Counted from the stretch's first letter, positions 1-10,280 are shown. The stretch: 64,000 nt of DNA from Streptococcus iniae (GCF_030732225.1 NZ_CP132230.1:1788501-1852500), one strand, 5' to 3'. Numbers and translations are program-made. Notes: generated by a model from the sequence alone, not told the origin.

Positions 1-2018
1 ACTGTTATCGAATCCTCTGGCACAATATTGGTTCTTGCAAAGGCTAAGATAGCTTCCAGCGCATCCTTACGGTTACTTCTAGCATGGGCCTCTACCGTAC
101 GTTTAATGGTACGTTTAATCATGGCTTTGATTTCAGGGCCAAGGTCACGATTTGCAGTAATCACATCACGACGGTTGGCATAAATGATTTCACGTTGCTC
201 ACGCATAACATCGTCATATTGAAGGACTTGTTTACGAGTATCATAGTTATTGCCCTCGACACGTTTTTGAGCTGATTCAACCTGACGAGCAAGCATGCCT
301 GATTTGATAACGGCATCTTCTTCGTCCAAACGCATTTTATCCAAGAAAGCTTTGATACGGTCTGAACCAAAACGTCTCATCAAATCATCTTCCAATGACA
401 GGTAGAATTGAGATTCTCCTGGATCACCTTGACGACCTGAACGACCACGAAGCTGATTATCAATACGACGACTTTCATGACGCTCTGTACCAATAACACA
501 AAGGCCACCAAGTTCACGAACACCTTCACCAAGTTTAATGTCAGTACCACGACCAGCCATGTTGGTTGCGATAGTAACAGCACCACGCTGTCCGGCATTC
601 ATGATAATTTGAGCTTCTTTAAAGTGGTTTTTAGCATTCAAGACTTCATGAGGAACACCAGCAGCCACTAATTGTTTTGAGATGTAATCACTGGTTTCAA
701 CAGCAACAGTACCAACCAAGACTGGTTGCCCTTTTTGGTGTCTGTCTTTAACATCTGCAATAACCGCTCTAAACTTAGACTCTAATGTTGGGTAAAGCAA
801 GTCCGTATGGTCAATACGCGCAACTGGTCGATTGGTTGGAATTGGAATAATACGCATGTTATAAACTTCGCGGAATTCCTCTTCTTCTGTTTTAGCTGTC
901 CCTGTCATACCTGCCAATTTTTTGTACATACGGAACATATTTTGGTAGGTAATAGAAGCACTTGTTTTAGATTCTTCTTGAATACGAACAGATTCTTTTG
1001 CTTCAATAGCTTGGTGCAAACCATCTGAGAAGCGACGACCTTCCATTGTACGACCTGTAAACTGGTCAACAATAAGAATTTCGCCTTCTTCACTAACCAC
1101 ATAATCAATGTCAAGTAACATGATATAGTTAGCACGAAGAGCATTATCAACAAAGTGAGTCAAAGCAACATTATCAATATCGTAGAGATTATTTAGGTTG
1201 AAATAACTTTCTGCTTTATCAATCCCTGAATCACTCAAACCAATTGTTTTTGTTGGAACATCAATAATATAGTCGTCTTCTTTTAAGGTTTTCACAAACA
1301 TGTCCGCACGAACATAAAGCTGATTAGTTTCTGAACTCACAGCTCCAGAAACAATCAAAGGTGTTCTTGCTTCGTCAATTAAAACAGAGTCAACCTCATC
1401 GACCAATGCATAACTCAAAGGTCTTTGAACCATGTCTTCTTGACGAACAACCATATTATCACGAAGGTAGTCAAAGCCTACTTCTGAGTTTGTTGAATAA
1501 GTGATATCACAAAGATAGGCCTCGCGTTTTTCAGCAGGTGACTTAGCTGCCAAGTTAATCCCAACAGAGAGACCTAACCAACTATAAACCTCACCCATCT
1601 CAGTCGCATCACGGGTTGATAAGTATTCATTTACAGTGATAACATGAACACCTTCACCTGCAAGAGCATTTAAGTAAACAGGCATTGTCGCTGTTAAAGT
1701 TTTACCCTCACCAGTACGCATCTCAGGAACATCGCCATTATGAAGAACAATCCCCCCCATAATTTGCACACGGTATGGGTAGAGTCCTAGGACACGTTTT
1801 GCTGCTTCGCGTACAACCGCAAAAGCTTCTGGTAGCAACTGATCCAGGCTTTCTCCATTTTGATAACGTTCTTTAAATTCTGGTGTTTTTGCTTGTAAAT
1901 CTTGATCAGACAACGCTTCCATCTGATTTGCATAAGATTCAACTTTCTTTGCAAGTTTTTCTAACTTTTTGATTTCGCCTTTGTCATTTTCAATGACTTT
2001 GCGTAGAATATTTGCCAT
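1..2018 (-). CDS. secA: Preprotein translocase ATPase SecA (partial, 3' end outside window)
   Basis: This is the motor ATPase that drives unfolded preproteins through SecYEG. The minus-strand frame opens with [20 protein letters not shown] at 2018 and stays open to the window edge, giving about 672 codons of a protein usually near 840 residues. The DEAD-type nucleotide site is clear (MRTGEGKT, then [19 protein letters not shown]). The N-terminus matches the housekeeping SecA rather than an accessory SecA2, although SRR proteins further on would need a SecA2. A weak hairpin at 2101-2126 separates it from the upstream manA gene. The C-terminal linker and zinc tail lie outside the window. Confidence 0.96.
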   Translation of the reverse strand, partial: MANILRKVIENDKGEIKKLEKLAKKVESYANQMEALSDQDLQAKTPEFKERYQNGESLDQLLPEAFAVVREAAKRVLGLYPYRVQIMGGIVLHNGDVPEMRTGEGKTLTATMPVYLNALAGEGVHVITVNEYLSTRDATEMGEVYSWLGLSVGINLAAKSPAEKREAYLCDITYSTNSEVGFDYLRDNMVVRQEDMVQRPLSYALVDEVDSVLIDEARTPLIVSGAVSSETNQLYVRADMFVKTLKEDDYIIDVPTKTIGLSDSGIDKAESYFNLNNLYDIDNVALTHFVDNALRANYIMLLDIDYVVSEEGEILIVDQFTGRTMEGRRFSDGLHQAIEAKESVRIQEESKTSASITYQNMFRMYKKLAGMTGTAKTEEEEFREVYNMRIIPIPTNRPVARIDHTDLLYPTLESKFRAVIADVKDRHQKGQPVLVGTVAVETSDYISKQLVAAGVPHEVLNAKNHFKEAQIIMNAGQRGAVTIATNMAGRGTDIKLGEGVRELGGLCVIGTERHESRRIDNQLRGRSGRQGDPGESQFYLSLEDDLMRRFGSDRIKAFLDKMRLDEEDAVIKSGMLARQVESAQKRVEGNNYDTRKQVLQYDDVMREQREIIYANRRDVITANRDLGPEIKAMIKRTIKRTVEAHARSNRKDALEAILAFARTNIVPEDSIT

Positions 2019-2100
2019 TCTCTATCCTTTCGAGTCTCTTATCATTTCATTCTAACATAATTGAGCAGTCAGTTCAACAATTCCAGACAAATGAAGACAG

Positions 2101-2126
2101 AAAAGAAGGCCTTACAACCTCCTTTT
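2101..2126 (-). terminator. Probable terminator of manA
   Basis: The arms 2101-2109 and 2118-2126 pair over nine bases with one G-U, and T residues follow on the minus strand. The hairpin lies between the manA stop and the secA start. Confidence 0.5.
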
Positions 2127-2162
2127 ATCTATATTCTAACTTTTCAACTTTAGACAGATTTT

Positions 2163-3110
2163 TTAAGCATTTGGATGACTCACAATCATCTCCAACTCCC
2201 CATCAAATGACCAAGCCTTAACATCATTAGGGAGGATAAAATGCATTCCCTTTTCAAGGGCATAGGCTTCGCTACCAACAAAGAGTTGACCTGAACCATC
2301 TAGAACACTAACTAACAAGTAAGGAGAGGCTTGACGCATGTCAACCAATTGATTTGTAGACCACTTAAATACTGTAAAGAATGGATTTGAGACCAAGGTG
2401 GTTGACACCAAACGATCTGTTACAACACTTGCAGGGACACTGTTTTCAGGAGTTCCAAGGTTCAAAACAGCAATAGATTGTTGCAAGTGTAACTCACGAA
2501 GATGACCAGCAGCATCTTTTCGGTCAAAATCATAAACACGGTAAGTGGTATCACTAGATTGTTGGGTTTCCAAAATCATAATCCCTTTACCAATAGCATG
2601 CATGGTCCCACTTGGCACATAGAAAAAATCACCTGCTTTAACAGGGCGTCTCGTTAGGAGATTATCCCAATCACCAGCTTCAATCATGGCTTGTAGTTCT
2701 TCTTTAGACTTGGCTTCATGGCCATAAATAATTTCTGAACCCGGATCTGCTGAAATCACATACCAACATTCTGTTTTTCCAAGTTCCCCTTCATGCTCCA
2801 TAGCATAGCTATCATCTGGGTGTACCTGAACACTTAACCAGTCATTGGCATCTAAAATTTTAGTGAGTAATGGAAAGACCTTTTCTTTTGGATTCCCAAA
2901 CAGTTCAGGTTTTTCGGCATACAGTTTGTCTAAGGCTATTCCTTTATAACGACCATTTGAAACAGTTGACACACCATTAGGATGAGCTGAAATAGCCCAA
3001 TATTCACCAGTGGTTTCACTAGGAATAGTGTAGTTAAAAACATCCCGTAATTTGGTCCCACCCCAAATTTTATCATGCATTACAGAGTTTAGAAATAATG
3101 GTTCAGACAT
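2163..3110 (-). CDS. manA: Mannose-6-phosphate isomerase, class I
   Basis: A zinc enzyme that interconverts mannose-6-P and fructose-6-P, linking mannose to glycolysis. The 315-residue product has the cupin-type metal site typical of the family: SVQVHPDD near residue 97 and GTMHAIGKG near residue 170. An earlier in-frame ATG at 3122 lies inside the ribosome binding site, so the ATG at 3110 (MSEPLFLNSVMHDKIWGG) after GGAG is preferred. It lies downstream of scrK, consistent with feeding hexose-6-phosphates into one pool, but a hairpin at 3193-3214 suggests it is at least partly a separate unit. Confidence 0.93.
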   Translation of the reverse strand: MSEPLFLNSVMHDKIWGGTKLRDVFNYTIPSETTGEYWAISAHPNGVSTVSNGRYKGIALDKLYAEKPELFGNPKEKVFPLLTKILDANDWLSVQVHPDDSYAMEHEGELGKTECWYVISADPGSEIIYGHEAKSKEELQAMIEAGDWDNLLTRRPVKAGDFFYVPSGTMHAIGKGIMILETQQSSDTTYRVYDFDRKDAAGHLRELHLQQSIAVLNLGTPENSVPASVVTDRLVSTTLVSNPFFTVFKWSTNQLVDMRQASPYLLVSVLDGSGQLFVGSEAYALEKGMHFILPNDVKAWSFDGELEMIVSHPNA

Positions 3111-3192
3111 AATACTCCTCATTTCTTATCATTAAATAATGTCTTTATTATAGCACTTTCTAAAATAATGTGAACTATTTCCTTAATCTAAA

Positions 3193-3214
3193 AGCACCAA
3201 CTTTTGTTAGTGCT
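3193..3214 (-). terminator. Probable terminator of scrK
   Basis: The arms 3193-3201 and 3206-3214 pair, and the minus-strand transcript continues with a TTTT run. The hairpin sits just past the scrK stop codon. Confidence 0.6.
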
Positions 3215-3221
3215 CATTAAT

Positions 3222-4103
3222 TTATTTTTCTGACACCATTTTTGCTAGCGCAAAATTTCCAATGGTCGCTGAAGCATTATCTTGAATAGCTGGTCTGACA
3301 ATGTAGTCATTTAAAGGTGGTACTGGTAGATAACCATTCATCAAACTTTCAAATTGCTCGTGAACCCGTTTAACCATATGATCTTGCGCCATAACACCAC
3401 CACCAAATACAATAACTTGTGGTCGGTAAAGCATGGTTGCTTGTAAAGCCGCTTGCGCAATATAGTAAGCCTGGATATCCCAAACACTTGACTCTTTAGG
3501 AATCAATTCACCTTTAATCCCTGTTCTCGCTTCAAGACTTGGTCCTGCTGCCATCCCTTCTAAACACCCCTTATGGAAAGGACAAACTCCCATGAAACCA
3601 TTTTTTTGATCTTCAGGATGGGGCATCACATAAGTATGACCTGCTTCTGTATGCCCTAAGCCACCAATAAATTGACCATTTTGAATGGCACCTGCTCCAA
3701 TCCCAGTTCCAATGGTATAGTAAACCAAACTGTCCGTATTTTCTCTGAGCATCATTTCCCCGTAAGCTGAACTGTTAACATCTGTTGTGAAGTATAAAGG
3801 GACTTGTAATGCGTCAGCAATTGGCCCAAGCAAATCAACATTTGCCCAATTGGGTTTTGGTGTACTTGTGATATAACCATAGGTAGCTGAACTTGGGTCA
3901 ATATCAATGGGCCCAAAAGAACCCACTGAAATCGCCACTAAGTCTTCTTCAAATGTTTTGAAATAGTCAATGGTTTTTTGGATGGTTTCTTCTGGACTGG
4001 TGGTTGGAAACTGAATCTTGTCGTAAGGGGTAAACGTTTCATCTCCTACAGCACAAACAAACTTTGTCCCACCTGCTTCTACACTTCCATATAAAGTTGT
4101 CAT
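3222..4103 (-). CDS. scrK: Fructokinase (ROK family)
   Basis: Phosphorylates the free fructose released when ScrB cleaves sucrose-6-phosphate. The 293-residue product starts MTTLYGSVEAGGTKF, the ROK phosphate-binding motif. It carries the ROK zinc motif around residues 165-185 (CPFHKGCLEGMAAGPSLEAR) and a glycine-rich VFGGGVMAQ segment. An upstream in-frame ATG at 4157 is rejected because AAAGGAG sits directly before the ATG at 4103. It follows scrA on the same strand with a terminator between them, so it is part of the sucrose locus but may be expressed partly on its own. Confidence 0.94.
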   Translation of the reverse strand: MTTLYGSVEAGGTKFVCAVGDETFTPYDKIQFPTTSPEETIQKTIDYFKTFEEDLVAISVGSFGPIDIDPSSATYGYITSTPKPNWANVDLLGPIADALQVPLYFTTDVNSSAYGEMMLRENTDSLVYYTIGTGIGAGAIQNGQFIGGLGHTEAGHTYVMPHPEDQKNGFMGVCPFHKGCLEGMAAGPSLEARTGIKGELIPKESSVWDIQAYYIAQAALQATMLYRPQVIVFGGGVMAQDHMVKRVHEQFESLMNGYLPVPPLNDYIVRPAIQDNASATIGNFALAKMVSEK

Positions 4104-4196
4104 TTTTTCTCCTTTTGAAAACGCCTTCTTATTATCTATTATAGGCAAAAAAATCATTTATCGCAAGCTTTCACAAGCTTCTCTTTAAGCATTCAA

Positions 4197-4219
4197 AAAG
4201 GCTAGTTAGACTAGCCTTT
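4197..4219 (-). terminator. Terminator of scrA
   Basis: A perfect ten-base stem (4197-4206 with 4210-4219) with a 3-base loop, followed by a T run on the minus strand, directly after the scrA stop at 4224. Confidence 0.8.
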
Positions 4220-4223
4220 GACC

Positions 4224-6092
4224 TTATTTTACACGTAAAATCTCTTGGCCTTGTGAGATTATGCCATCAGCTAAAAGGGTTATTTCTGAGTAATCAATAC
4301 TATTTGTTACAATAACCATTGTTGTATCATCTAAGCCAGCTGCAGCAATCTTTGCAGAGTCAAAATAACCTAACAGGTCCCCTTTTTTCACTTCTTGATT
4401 AACAGTGACTTTAGATTCAAAACCATCGCCAGCCATAGAAACCGTGTCAATTCCGACATGAATTAAGACTTCTGCTCCACTAACTGATTTAATCGCAAAT
4501 GCGTGACCAGTTTCAAAAGCGACTTCAACACTACCATCAACTGGTGAATAAACTGCATTAGAACTTGGTTTAAGAGCAAGACCTCTCCCCATAGCACCTG
4601 ATGAGAATACGGGATCACTAACATTTTCAAGTGCCATGACCTGACCAGCAAGTGGCGATACTAGTACTTCTTCAGAAGCTTCTGCAGGGCTTACTGAAAC
4701 AAGCGGAGATTTAGGCTTTTTTTCAGCGAAGTCTCCCTCTTCATCTTCAAAACCAAACATATAAGTTAGTGCGAAACCTGCCGCAAATGAGACCGCAACC
4801 ATGATGAGGTATGAAAGAAGTTGACCGTTAAGATAAAGAAGTGTTCCTGGGATAATAGTGATACCAAATCCTGTACCAGCTAAACCTAAGATTGAAGCAA
4901 CCGCACCACCAATAGCACCACCAATCAATGATAAGAAGAATGGTTTACGGTAACGTAAGTTCACCCCAAAGATAGCAGGCTCTGTAATCCCCAAGAATGC
5001 AGAGAGTGCTGCTGGGAAAGCAAGGGCTTTTAGTTTTGGATTTTTGGTTTTAACACCAACTGCAACTGTTGCTGCACCTTGGGCAGTCATAGCAGCCGTG
5101 ATAATTGCATTAAAGGGATTTGCGCCAGTGTGGGCAATTAATTGTGATTCAAGTAAGTTAAAGATATGGTGAACACCAGATACAACGATAACTTGATGAA
5201 CCCCACCAATGAGTAGACCAGGAAGACCAAATGGTAAAGCAAGAATTGCTTCTGTTCCCACTAAAATAGCATTTTCAACCACATGGAATACAGGACCGAT
5301 AATGAAAAGTCCAAGAATTGACATCACAAACAAGGTCACAAACGGCGTTACCAGCAAGTCAAGTACTTCAGGAACAACCTTACGGACAGCTTTTTCAAAC
5401 TTAGCACCTAAAATACCGATGATAAAGGCAGGTAGAACTGAACCTTGCAAACCAACAACTGGAATAAAACCAAAGAAAATCGTTGGTTTAACATCACCAC
5501 CTGATGCAACTGCCCAAGCATTTGGAAGAGAACCTGAAATCAACATGAAACCAAGAACTATACCAATGACTGGATTACCACCAAATACTCTGAAAGTTGA
5601 CCAAACAACTAAAGCAGGTAGAGCAATAAAAGCAGTGTCCGTTAAGATTTGTGAGTAAACATTTAAATCCTCAGGCAAAGTAACACCAAATGCTCCAAGT
5701 AGGCCACGAAGTCCCATAAATAAACCAGTTGCTACGATTGCTGGAATAATTGGAACAAAGACATCACCAAAGGTACGAACCGAACGTTGGAACCAATTCC
5801 CCTGCTTAGCCGCTTCTGCTTTTTGTTCAGAAGTTGTAGAGGTTGGCAATCCTAAAGCAACCACTTCATCATAAATCTTGTTAACAGTACCAGTTCCAAA
5901 AATCATTTGGTATTGCCCTGCATTAAAGAAAGCTCCTTTTACTTTTTCAATATTTTCAGCTTTTTCTTTATCAATTTTACTTTCATCAACAACCATGACA
6001 CGAAGTCTCGTTGCACAGTGTGCTACACTTTTAACATTTTCACGACCACCGAGTGCCTCGATAACCTTTTTTGCAATCTGATTATTATCCAT
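4224..6092 (-). CDS. scrA: PTS sucrose-specific EIIBCA permease
   Basis: A membrane phosphotransferase permease that imports sucrose and delivers sucrose-6-phosphate. The 622 residues read as three domains in B-C-A order. EIIB covers about 1-85 with the phosphorylated Cys26 in HCATRLR. EIIC covers about 105-455 with many hydrophobic segments and the TEPAIFGV signature. EIIA covers about 480-622 with the LIHVGIDTVS histidine. Sucrose specificity is inferred from divergence from scrB-scrR and from fructokinase downstream; a trehalose EII would look similar. Its promoter at 6150-6177 and an operator at 6121-6139 lie directly upstream. Confidence 0.94.
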   Translation of the reverse strand: MDNNQIAKKVIEALGGRENVKSVAHCATRLRVMVVDESKIDKEKAENIEKVKGAFFNAGQYQMIFGTGTVNKIYDEVVALGLPTSTTSEQKAEAAKQGNWFQRSVRTFGDVFVPIIPAIVATGLFMGLRGLLGAFGVTLPEDLNVYSQILTDTAFIALPALVVWSTFRVFGGNPVIGIVLGFMLISGSLPNAWAVASGGDVKPTIFFGFIPVVGLQGSVLPAFIIGILGAKFEKAVRKVVPEVLDLLVTPFVTLFVMSILGLFIIGPVFHVVENAILVGTEAILALPFGLPGLLIGGVHQVIVVSGVHHIFNLLESQLIAHTGANPFNAIITAAMTAQGAATVAVGVKTKNPKLKALAFPAALSAFLGITEPAIFGVNLRYRKPFFLSLIGGAIGGAVASILGLAGTGFGITIIPGTLLYLNGQLLSYLIMVAVSFAAGFALTYMFGFEDEEGDFAEKKPKSPLVSVSPAEASEEVLVSPLAGQVMALENVSDPVFSSGAMGRGLALKPSSNAVYSPVDGSVEVAFETGHAFAIKSVSGAEVLIHVGIDTVSMAGDGFESKVTVNQEVKKGDLLGYFDSAKIAAAGLDDTTMVIVTNSIDYSEITLLADGIISQGQEILRVK

Positions 6093-6120
6093 ACTTGCAA
6101 AATCTCCTTATTTAAATAGT

Positions 6121-6139
6121 AAGTGAAACGGTTTCACTT
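6121..6139. promoter_or_regulatory. ScrR operator (scrA side)
   Basis: A perfect 9+1+9 palindrome with core GTGAAACGGTTTCAC, typical of LacI-family operators. It lies just downstream of the expected scrA transcription start and upstream of its ribosome binding site, where bound repressor would block elongation or clearance. Assignment to ScrR is by proximity. Confidence 0.8.
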
Positions 6140-6149
6140 CTTGATTCTT

Positions 6150-6177
6150 ATTTTAGCACGAAAAAATTTTATGTCAA
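6150..6177 (-). promoter_or_regulatory. scrA promoter
   Basis: On the minus strand, -35 TTGACA at 6177-6172, a 16-base spacer, then an extended -10 TGCTAAAAT ending at 6150. The predicted start near 6143 lies just before the operator palindrome. Confidence 0.8.
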
Positions 6178-6214
6178 GCGTTTGACATATTTTTTTATTA
6201 TTTTAGTTTTATTG

Positions 6215-6243
6215 TTGATTTTTAAAGAGAAAACGTTTAGTAT
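6215..6243 (+). promoter_or_regulatory. Candidate scrB promoter with embedded LacI-type operator
   Basis: A plausible -35 TTGATT (6215-6220) and -10 TAGTAT (6238-6243) are 17 bases apart. The spacer contains AAACGTTT (6231-6238), a self-complementary core like the scrA-side operator. The -35/-10 assignment is moderate; a TTGACA at 6182-6187 is an alternative -35 without a good -10. Confidence 0.5.
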
Positions 6244-6274
6244 ATTTCTTAAGAATACTTAAAGGAGTTCCCAA

Positions 6275-7714
6275 ATGGATTTACCACAAAAAGTGCGCTA
6301 CCGTCCTTATTGCGAGTGGAGCAAAGAGGAAATTGAAGAAATCAAGGTAAACATGCAAAAATCTCCTTGGCATACGCACTACCATATTGAGCCAGAAAGC
6401 GGTCTACTAAACGACCCTAATGGTTTTTCTTATTTCAATGGAAAATACCATCTTTTTTATCAAAACTGGCCATACGGTCCAGCCCATGGTTTGAAACAGT
6501 GGGTGCACATGACATCAGAAGACCTTGTTCATTTTACAAGGTCCAAAACAAGACTCTTACCCGATCACAAAAACGACAGCCACGGTGCCTATTCTGGATC
6601 TGCCTATGCCGTAGAGGATAAACTCTTTCTTTTTTACACTGGAAATGTGCGTGATCACAATTGGGTCAGAGACCCTCTTCAAATCGGAGCTTGGATGGAT
6701 AAAGATGGGAAAATTGAAAAATTCGACCAGGTTTTAATCCAACAACCAAGTGACGTCACTGAACATTTCAGAGACCCACAAATATTTGATTATAAAGATA
6801 ACTTCTATGCCATTGTTGGTGGTCAAAACCATGACAAAAAAGGTCTCATCAAACTCTACAAAGCCGTAGAAAATGATGTTCAAAACTGGCAATTCCTTGC
6901 AGACCTAGACTTCGATGATCCTGCTTCTGAGTATATGATTGAATGCCCAAATTTGGTTTTTGTTGATGGGCACCCTGTCTTAATCTATAGCCCACAAGGT
7001 CTAGCCCAAGAAGACCTCAACTATGATAACATCTACCCAAATACCTACAAGATTTACCAAAACTTCGACCCTGATCAGGGAAAACTAAGTGGTGGTGGAC
7101 CTCTTCAAAATCTAGATTTTGGTTTTGAAGCCTATGCCACACAAGCATTCAATAGCCCTGACGGTCGTGCCCTTGCCGTCTCTTGGATTGGACTTCCTGA
7201 TATCAACTACCCGACAGATGCCTACGACTATCAAGGCGCACTTAGCCTGGTCAAAGAACTTAGCATTATTGACGGAAAACTCCACCAAAGCCCAGTCGCA
7301 GCCATCAATAGCTTGCGCTGTCAAAAAGAAGACTTCCAAAACAAGGTTCAATCCAGCAATTGTTACGAACTTGAGCTTTGCTTTAAAGCCAATCAAATCG
7401 CTGAACTCCTACTCTTTGCTGATGAATCCTCACAAACTGGGCTTGGCCTCACAGTTGATACTAAAACTGGGCAATTACACTTAGACCGTAGCCAAATTGG
7501 TCAGCAATACGCAAGAGAATTTGGGACCAAACGCTCTTGCCAAATTCCGCAAGAAGATGTTACACTTAATATCTATGTGGACAAATCCATTGTTGAAATT
7601 TTCGTCAACAAAGGCCAAGCTGTCCTAACAAGTAGAGTCTTCCCTGAACACGGTGAAAGTGGACTTCAATTATTGACTGGAGAAGTTCAAGGATATTTTT
7701 ATGAAATGAGGTAG
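6275..7714 (+). CDS. scrB: Sucrose-6-phosphate hydrolase (GH32)
   Basis: Cytoplasmic hydrolase that splits sucrose-6-phosphate into glucose-6-phosphate and fructose. The 479 residues contain the family 32 triad: LLNDPNGF (nucleophile Asp, near residue 47), FRDPQIF (near 168) and ECPNLVF (acid/base Glu, near 228). A C-terminal beta-sandwich domain ends at residue 479. AAAGGAG lies eight bases before the ATG. The scrR start is six bases beyond its stop, so the two genes form an operon diverging from scrA. Confidence 0.95.
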   Translation: MDLPQKVRYRPYCEWSKEEIEEIKVNMQKSPWHTHYHIEPESGLLNDPNGFSYFNGKYHLFYQNWPYGPAHGLKQWVHMTSEDLVHFTRSKTRLLPDHKNDSHGAYSGSAYAVEDKLFLFYTGNVRDHNWVRDPLQIGAWMDKDGKIEKFDQVLIQQPSDVTEHFRDPQIFDYKDNFYAIVGGQNHDKKGLIKLYKAVENDVQNWQFLADLDFDDPASEYMIECPNLVFVDGHPVLIYSPQGLAQEDLNYDNIYPNTYKIYQNFDPDQGKLSGGGPLQNLDFGFEAYATQAFNSPDGRALAVSWIGLPDINYPTDAYDYQGALSLVKELSIIDGKLHQSPVAAINSLRCQKEDFQNKVQSSNCYELELCFKANQIAELLLFADESSQTGLGLTVDTKTGQLHLDRSQIGQQYAREFGTKRSCQIPQEDVTLNIYVDKSIVEIFVNKGQAVLTSRVFPEHGESGLQLLTGEVQGYFYEMR

Positions 7715-7719
7715 TTATT

Positions 7720-8685
7720 GTGGTCGCAAAATTGACTGATGTCGCGGAATTAGCAGGCGTTAGCCCAACAACAGTATCACGGGTCATTAATAAAAAAGGA
7801 TACCTGTCACAAAAAACTGTTGACAAGGTTCAAACAGCAATGAGGCAATTGGGTTACCAACCCAACAACCTGGCTAGAAGCTTACAAGGAAAATCAGCCC
7901 AGTTAATTGGACTCATTTTCCCAAACATCAGTAATATCTTTTACGCAGAACTGATTGAATACTTGGAAATTGAACTTTTCAAAGAAGGTTACAAAACCAT
8001 TATCTGCAATAGTGAACGCGACCCTAAAAAAGAAAAAGAATATTTAGAGATGCTTGCTGCTAATCAGGTTGATGGCATTATTTCATCTAGTCACAACCTT
8101 GGCATTGAAGATTATGAACGGGTCGAAGCCCCCATTGTTGCCTTTGACCGAAACTTAGCTCCAAACATCCCTATCATTTCCTCTGATAATTTCCAAGGAG
8201 GAAAATTAGCTGCTCAGACCTTGCAAAAATACAAGTGCCAAAAAATCATCATGATTACAGGTAATGATAACTCCGATTCGCCAACAGGACTTCGTCAATT
8301 GGGCTTTTCTTACCAATTGAAAAAAACGGCTGAAATTATCAAATTGCCAAACAACCTATCAACCATTCGCCGTGAAATGGAAATCAGATCTATCCTCTCA
8401 AGCCGAAAACCCGATGGTATTTTTGTTTCAGATGATTTAACTGCTATTTTAATTATGAAAGTAGCAAATCAACTCGGCTTAGACGTTCCTAGTGATCTTA
8501 AAGTTATTGGTTATGATGGGACACATTTTATTGAAAACTTTTTCCCTCAATTAACGACAATTAAGCAACCTATTGAAGAAATTGCGAAATTAACCGTTGA
8601 AGTCCTCCTAAAAAAAATCCGAAAAGAAAAAACCAGCAAGGACTATATTTTGCCAATTACACTCCTGCCTGGTTCAAGCATCTAA
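7720..8685 (+). CDS. scrR: Sucrose operon repressor, LacI family
   Basis: A 321-residue LacI/GalR regulator. The N-terminal helix-turn-helix reads KLTDVAELAGVSPTTVSRVINKKGYLS with the hinge helix NNLARSL following, and residues 60-321 form the periplasmic-binding-like effector domain. The start is GTG at 7720, chosen because GAGGTAG sits just upstream and overlaps the end of scrB. It should repress scrA and scrB through the palindromes at 6121-6139 and near 6231, with a sugar phosphate as likely inducer. Confidence 0.93.
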   Translation: MVAKLTDVAELAGVSPTTVSRVINKKGYLSQKTVDKVQTAMRQLGYQPNNLARSLQGKSAQLIGLIFPNISNIFYAELIEYLEIELFKEGYKTIICNSERDPKKEKEYLEMLAANQVDGIISSSHNLGIEDYERVEAPIVAFDRNLAPNIPIISSDNFQGGKLAAQTLQKYKCQKIIMITGNDNSDSPTGLRQLGFSYQLKKTAEIIKLPNNLSTIRREMEIRSILSSRKPDGIFVSDDLTAILIMKVANQLGLDVPSDLKVIGYDGTHFIENFFPQLTTIKQPIEEIAKLTVEVLLKKIRKEKTSKDYILPITLLPGSSI

Positions 8686-8717
8686 AAAAAACAATCCTCC
8701 AGCGAGAATTGTTTTTT
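8684..8717. terminator. Bidirectional terminator between scrR and nusB
   Basis: An A-rich left arm and a T-rich right arm pair around a CAGC loop (8686-8699 with 8704-8717), between the convergent ends of scrR and nusB. Confidence 0.8.
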
Positions 8718-8718
8718 C

Positions 8719-9156
8719 TTATTCTGATTCTTCTGAAACAAACTGACTTAATAAGCCATTAATAAACTTAGCTGAAGTGTCATCAGAATATTTTTTTGCA
8801 ATTTCAATAATTTCATTAAGGGCAACACGGTCTGGCGTTTCATCAAAGTATTTAATTTCAAACAAACCAAGACGAAGCATTGTTTTATCCGTTAACGTTA
8901 ATCGTTCGATAGACCAACCTTTTTTGAGGTTTTCCTTAATGATAGCATCCAGCTCGTCCTTATGATCTACCACTCCATTGACTAAATTCAATAAGAATGT
9001 TGGCAGTTCTGAAACCTGATCTTCTTCAGTAACTTTGTCATAATCATAGGCAAATTGAGAAGCCTCAAGAAAATCCCCACCTAGCTCCACATTAAAGAGG
9101 GCTTGAAAAGCACGTTCACGAAGGTCTCTTCTTGAATTTTGAAAACTATTAGTCAT
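8719..9156 (-). CDS. nusB: Transcription antitermination factor NusB
   Basis: An all-helical RNA-binding protein that joins S10 (NusE) on boxA of rRNA leaders. The 145 residues show the NusB signatures [13 protein letters not shown] near the N-terminus and [25 protein letters not shown] near the C-terminus. An upstream ATG at 9174 is less likely: GAGGATT precedes the ATG at 9156. That start overlaps the asp23-like stop by 8 bases, so the genes are translationally coupled in an efp-asp23-nusB arrangement. Confidence 0.93.
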   Translation of the reverse strand: MTNSFQNSRRDLRERAFQALFNVELGGDFLEASQFAYDYDKVTEEDQVSELPTFLLNLVNGVVDHKDELDAIIKENLKKGWSIERLTLTDKTMLRLGLFEIKYFDETPDRVALNEIIEIAKKYSDDTSAKFINGLLSQFVSEESE

Positions 9157-9538
9157 CCAAGAAATCCTCTTCAAACAATGATTTCAAATCAGGTTTTGGT
9201 GTCTTTTCAGGAACAATGCCTTCAACATGAATGTTAACAGCTGAAATGGTCACTTCTGCCATATCATAGACAGCTGTTTTAACAGCTTTTTGAATAGCAA
9301 CTGAAACAGATGGTACTTTTACACCATATTGTAAGTAAACATAAATATCTGCTGTAACAGAACCGTCTTCTTCTGTATGAAGGTAGACACCTTTGCCAAG
9401 ACTCGCTTTGTTGAAGCTGTCTGACATTTTTTTGTTATGAAGCGAGTAGACACCCTCAACTTGTGTTGTAGCAATCCCTGTAATGACTTCAAGAACACGC
9501 GGTGAAATAACGATTTCACCAATATTTTCACTCATCAT
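9149..9538 (-). CDS. Asp23/Gls24 family envelope stress protein
   Basis: A 129-residue Asp23/DUF322 protein. It carries the characteristic [28 protein letters not shown] opening and the [33 protein letters not shown] core. Family members are cytoplasmic proteins tied to envelope and alkaline stress, and the copy beside nusB (AmaP/YqhY-like) is widely conserved in Firmicutes. Two adjacent ATGs (9538 and 9535) cannot be told apart. It lies between efp and nusB on the same strand. Confidence 0.9.
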   Translation of the reverse strand: MMSENIGEIVISPRVLEVITGIATTQVEGVYSLHNKKMSDSFNKASLGKGVYLHTEEDGSVTADIYVYLQYGVKVPSVSVAIQKAVKTAVYDMAEVTISAVNIHVEGIVPEKTPKPDLKSLFEEDFLDD

Positions 9539-9580
9539 AGCTTTTCCTTTCTTTTCTCAACCCATTGGCTGACAAAACTA

Positions 9581-10138
9581 TTAGGCACGTGAAACGTAAG
9601 TACCTTCAGCAGTGTTGATCACCAATTTTTGACCAGCTTCAATGAAGTCTGGAACGTTGACAACAAGACCTGTTTCCAATGTTGCTGGTTTACCAGAACC
9701 TGTTACAGTAGCACCTTTAATTGATGGCTGTGTTTCAGCGACTGTTAATTCAACAGTTGTTGGAACTTGAACCCCGATTACTTCTGATCCGTAGAATTGG
9801 ATTTTCACATCTGAATTTTCAAGAATGTAAAGCAATTCTTGCTCAACGTTAGCTACAGGAATTTCATATTGATCATATGTATCTGTATTCATGAAGTAAG
9901 CAGTGTCATCCATTTTGTACAAGTATTGAGCTGGAACTGTTTCAATAATCGCTTGCTCAAATTTTTCATCTGGACGATAAGTTGTGTCAAATGTAGAACC
10001 AGTACGAACATCACGTAATTTCATACGCATGATTGTGTTCCCCTTACCTGGTTTATGGTGACTTGCATCAAGAACGCGGATTAATTTCCCTTCTGATTCA
10101 AAAGTCATACCTGCTCTAAGCTTACTTGCTTCAATCAT
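9581..10138 (-). CDS. efp: Elongation factor P
   Basis: Relieves ribosomes stalled at polyproline. At 185 residues it is full length, with three beta-barrel domains: KOW-like about 1-62, then two OB folds. The modifiable loop reads SHHKPGKGN, with lysine at the tip near residue 32 as in Bacillus and Streptococcus. Translation starts at [13 protein letters not shown] behind AGAGGTAAT. It is probably the first gene of the efp-asp23-nusB group. Confidence 0.97.
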   Translation of the reverse strand: MIEASKLRAGMTFESEGKLIRVLDASHHKPGKGNTIMRMKLRDVRTGSTFDTTYRPDEKFEQAIIETVPAQYLYKMDDTAYFMNTDTYDQYEIPVANVEQELLYILENSDVKIQFYGSEVIGVQVPTTVELTVAETQPSIKGATVTGSGKPATLETGLVVNVPDFIEAGQKLVINTAEGTYVSRA

Positions 10139-10280
10139 TTATAATTACCTCTTACTAAAATATTTATCATCTCATTTTACCACAATTTAGGCACTCTCTC
10201 AAATACTTTTATTCTTTTTCAGCTAAAAGCAGTGCTAGCACTTGCATTACGAGCCACTTATCATATATCACGCAAACATA

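Noticed and set aside
1..2018. SecA considered as SecA2 for SRR export
   Set aside because: The N-terminus and motifs fit housekeeping SecA, and it is far from the SRR locus.
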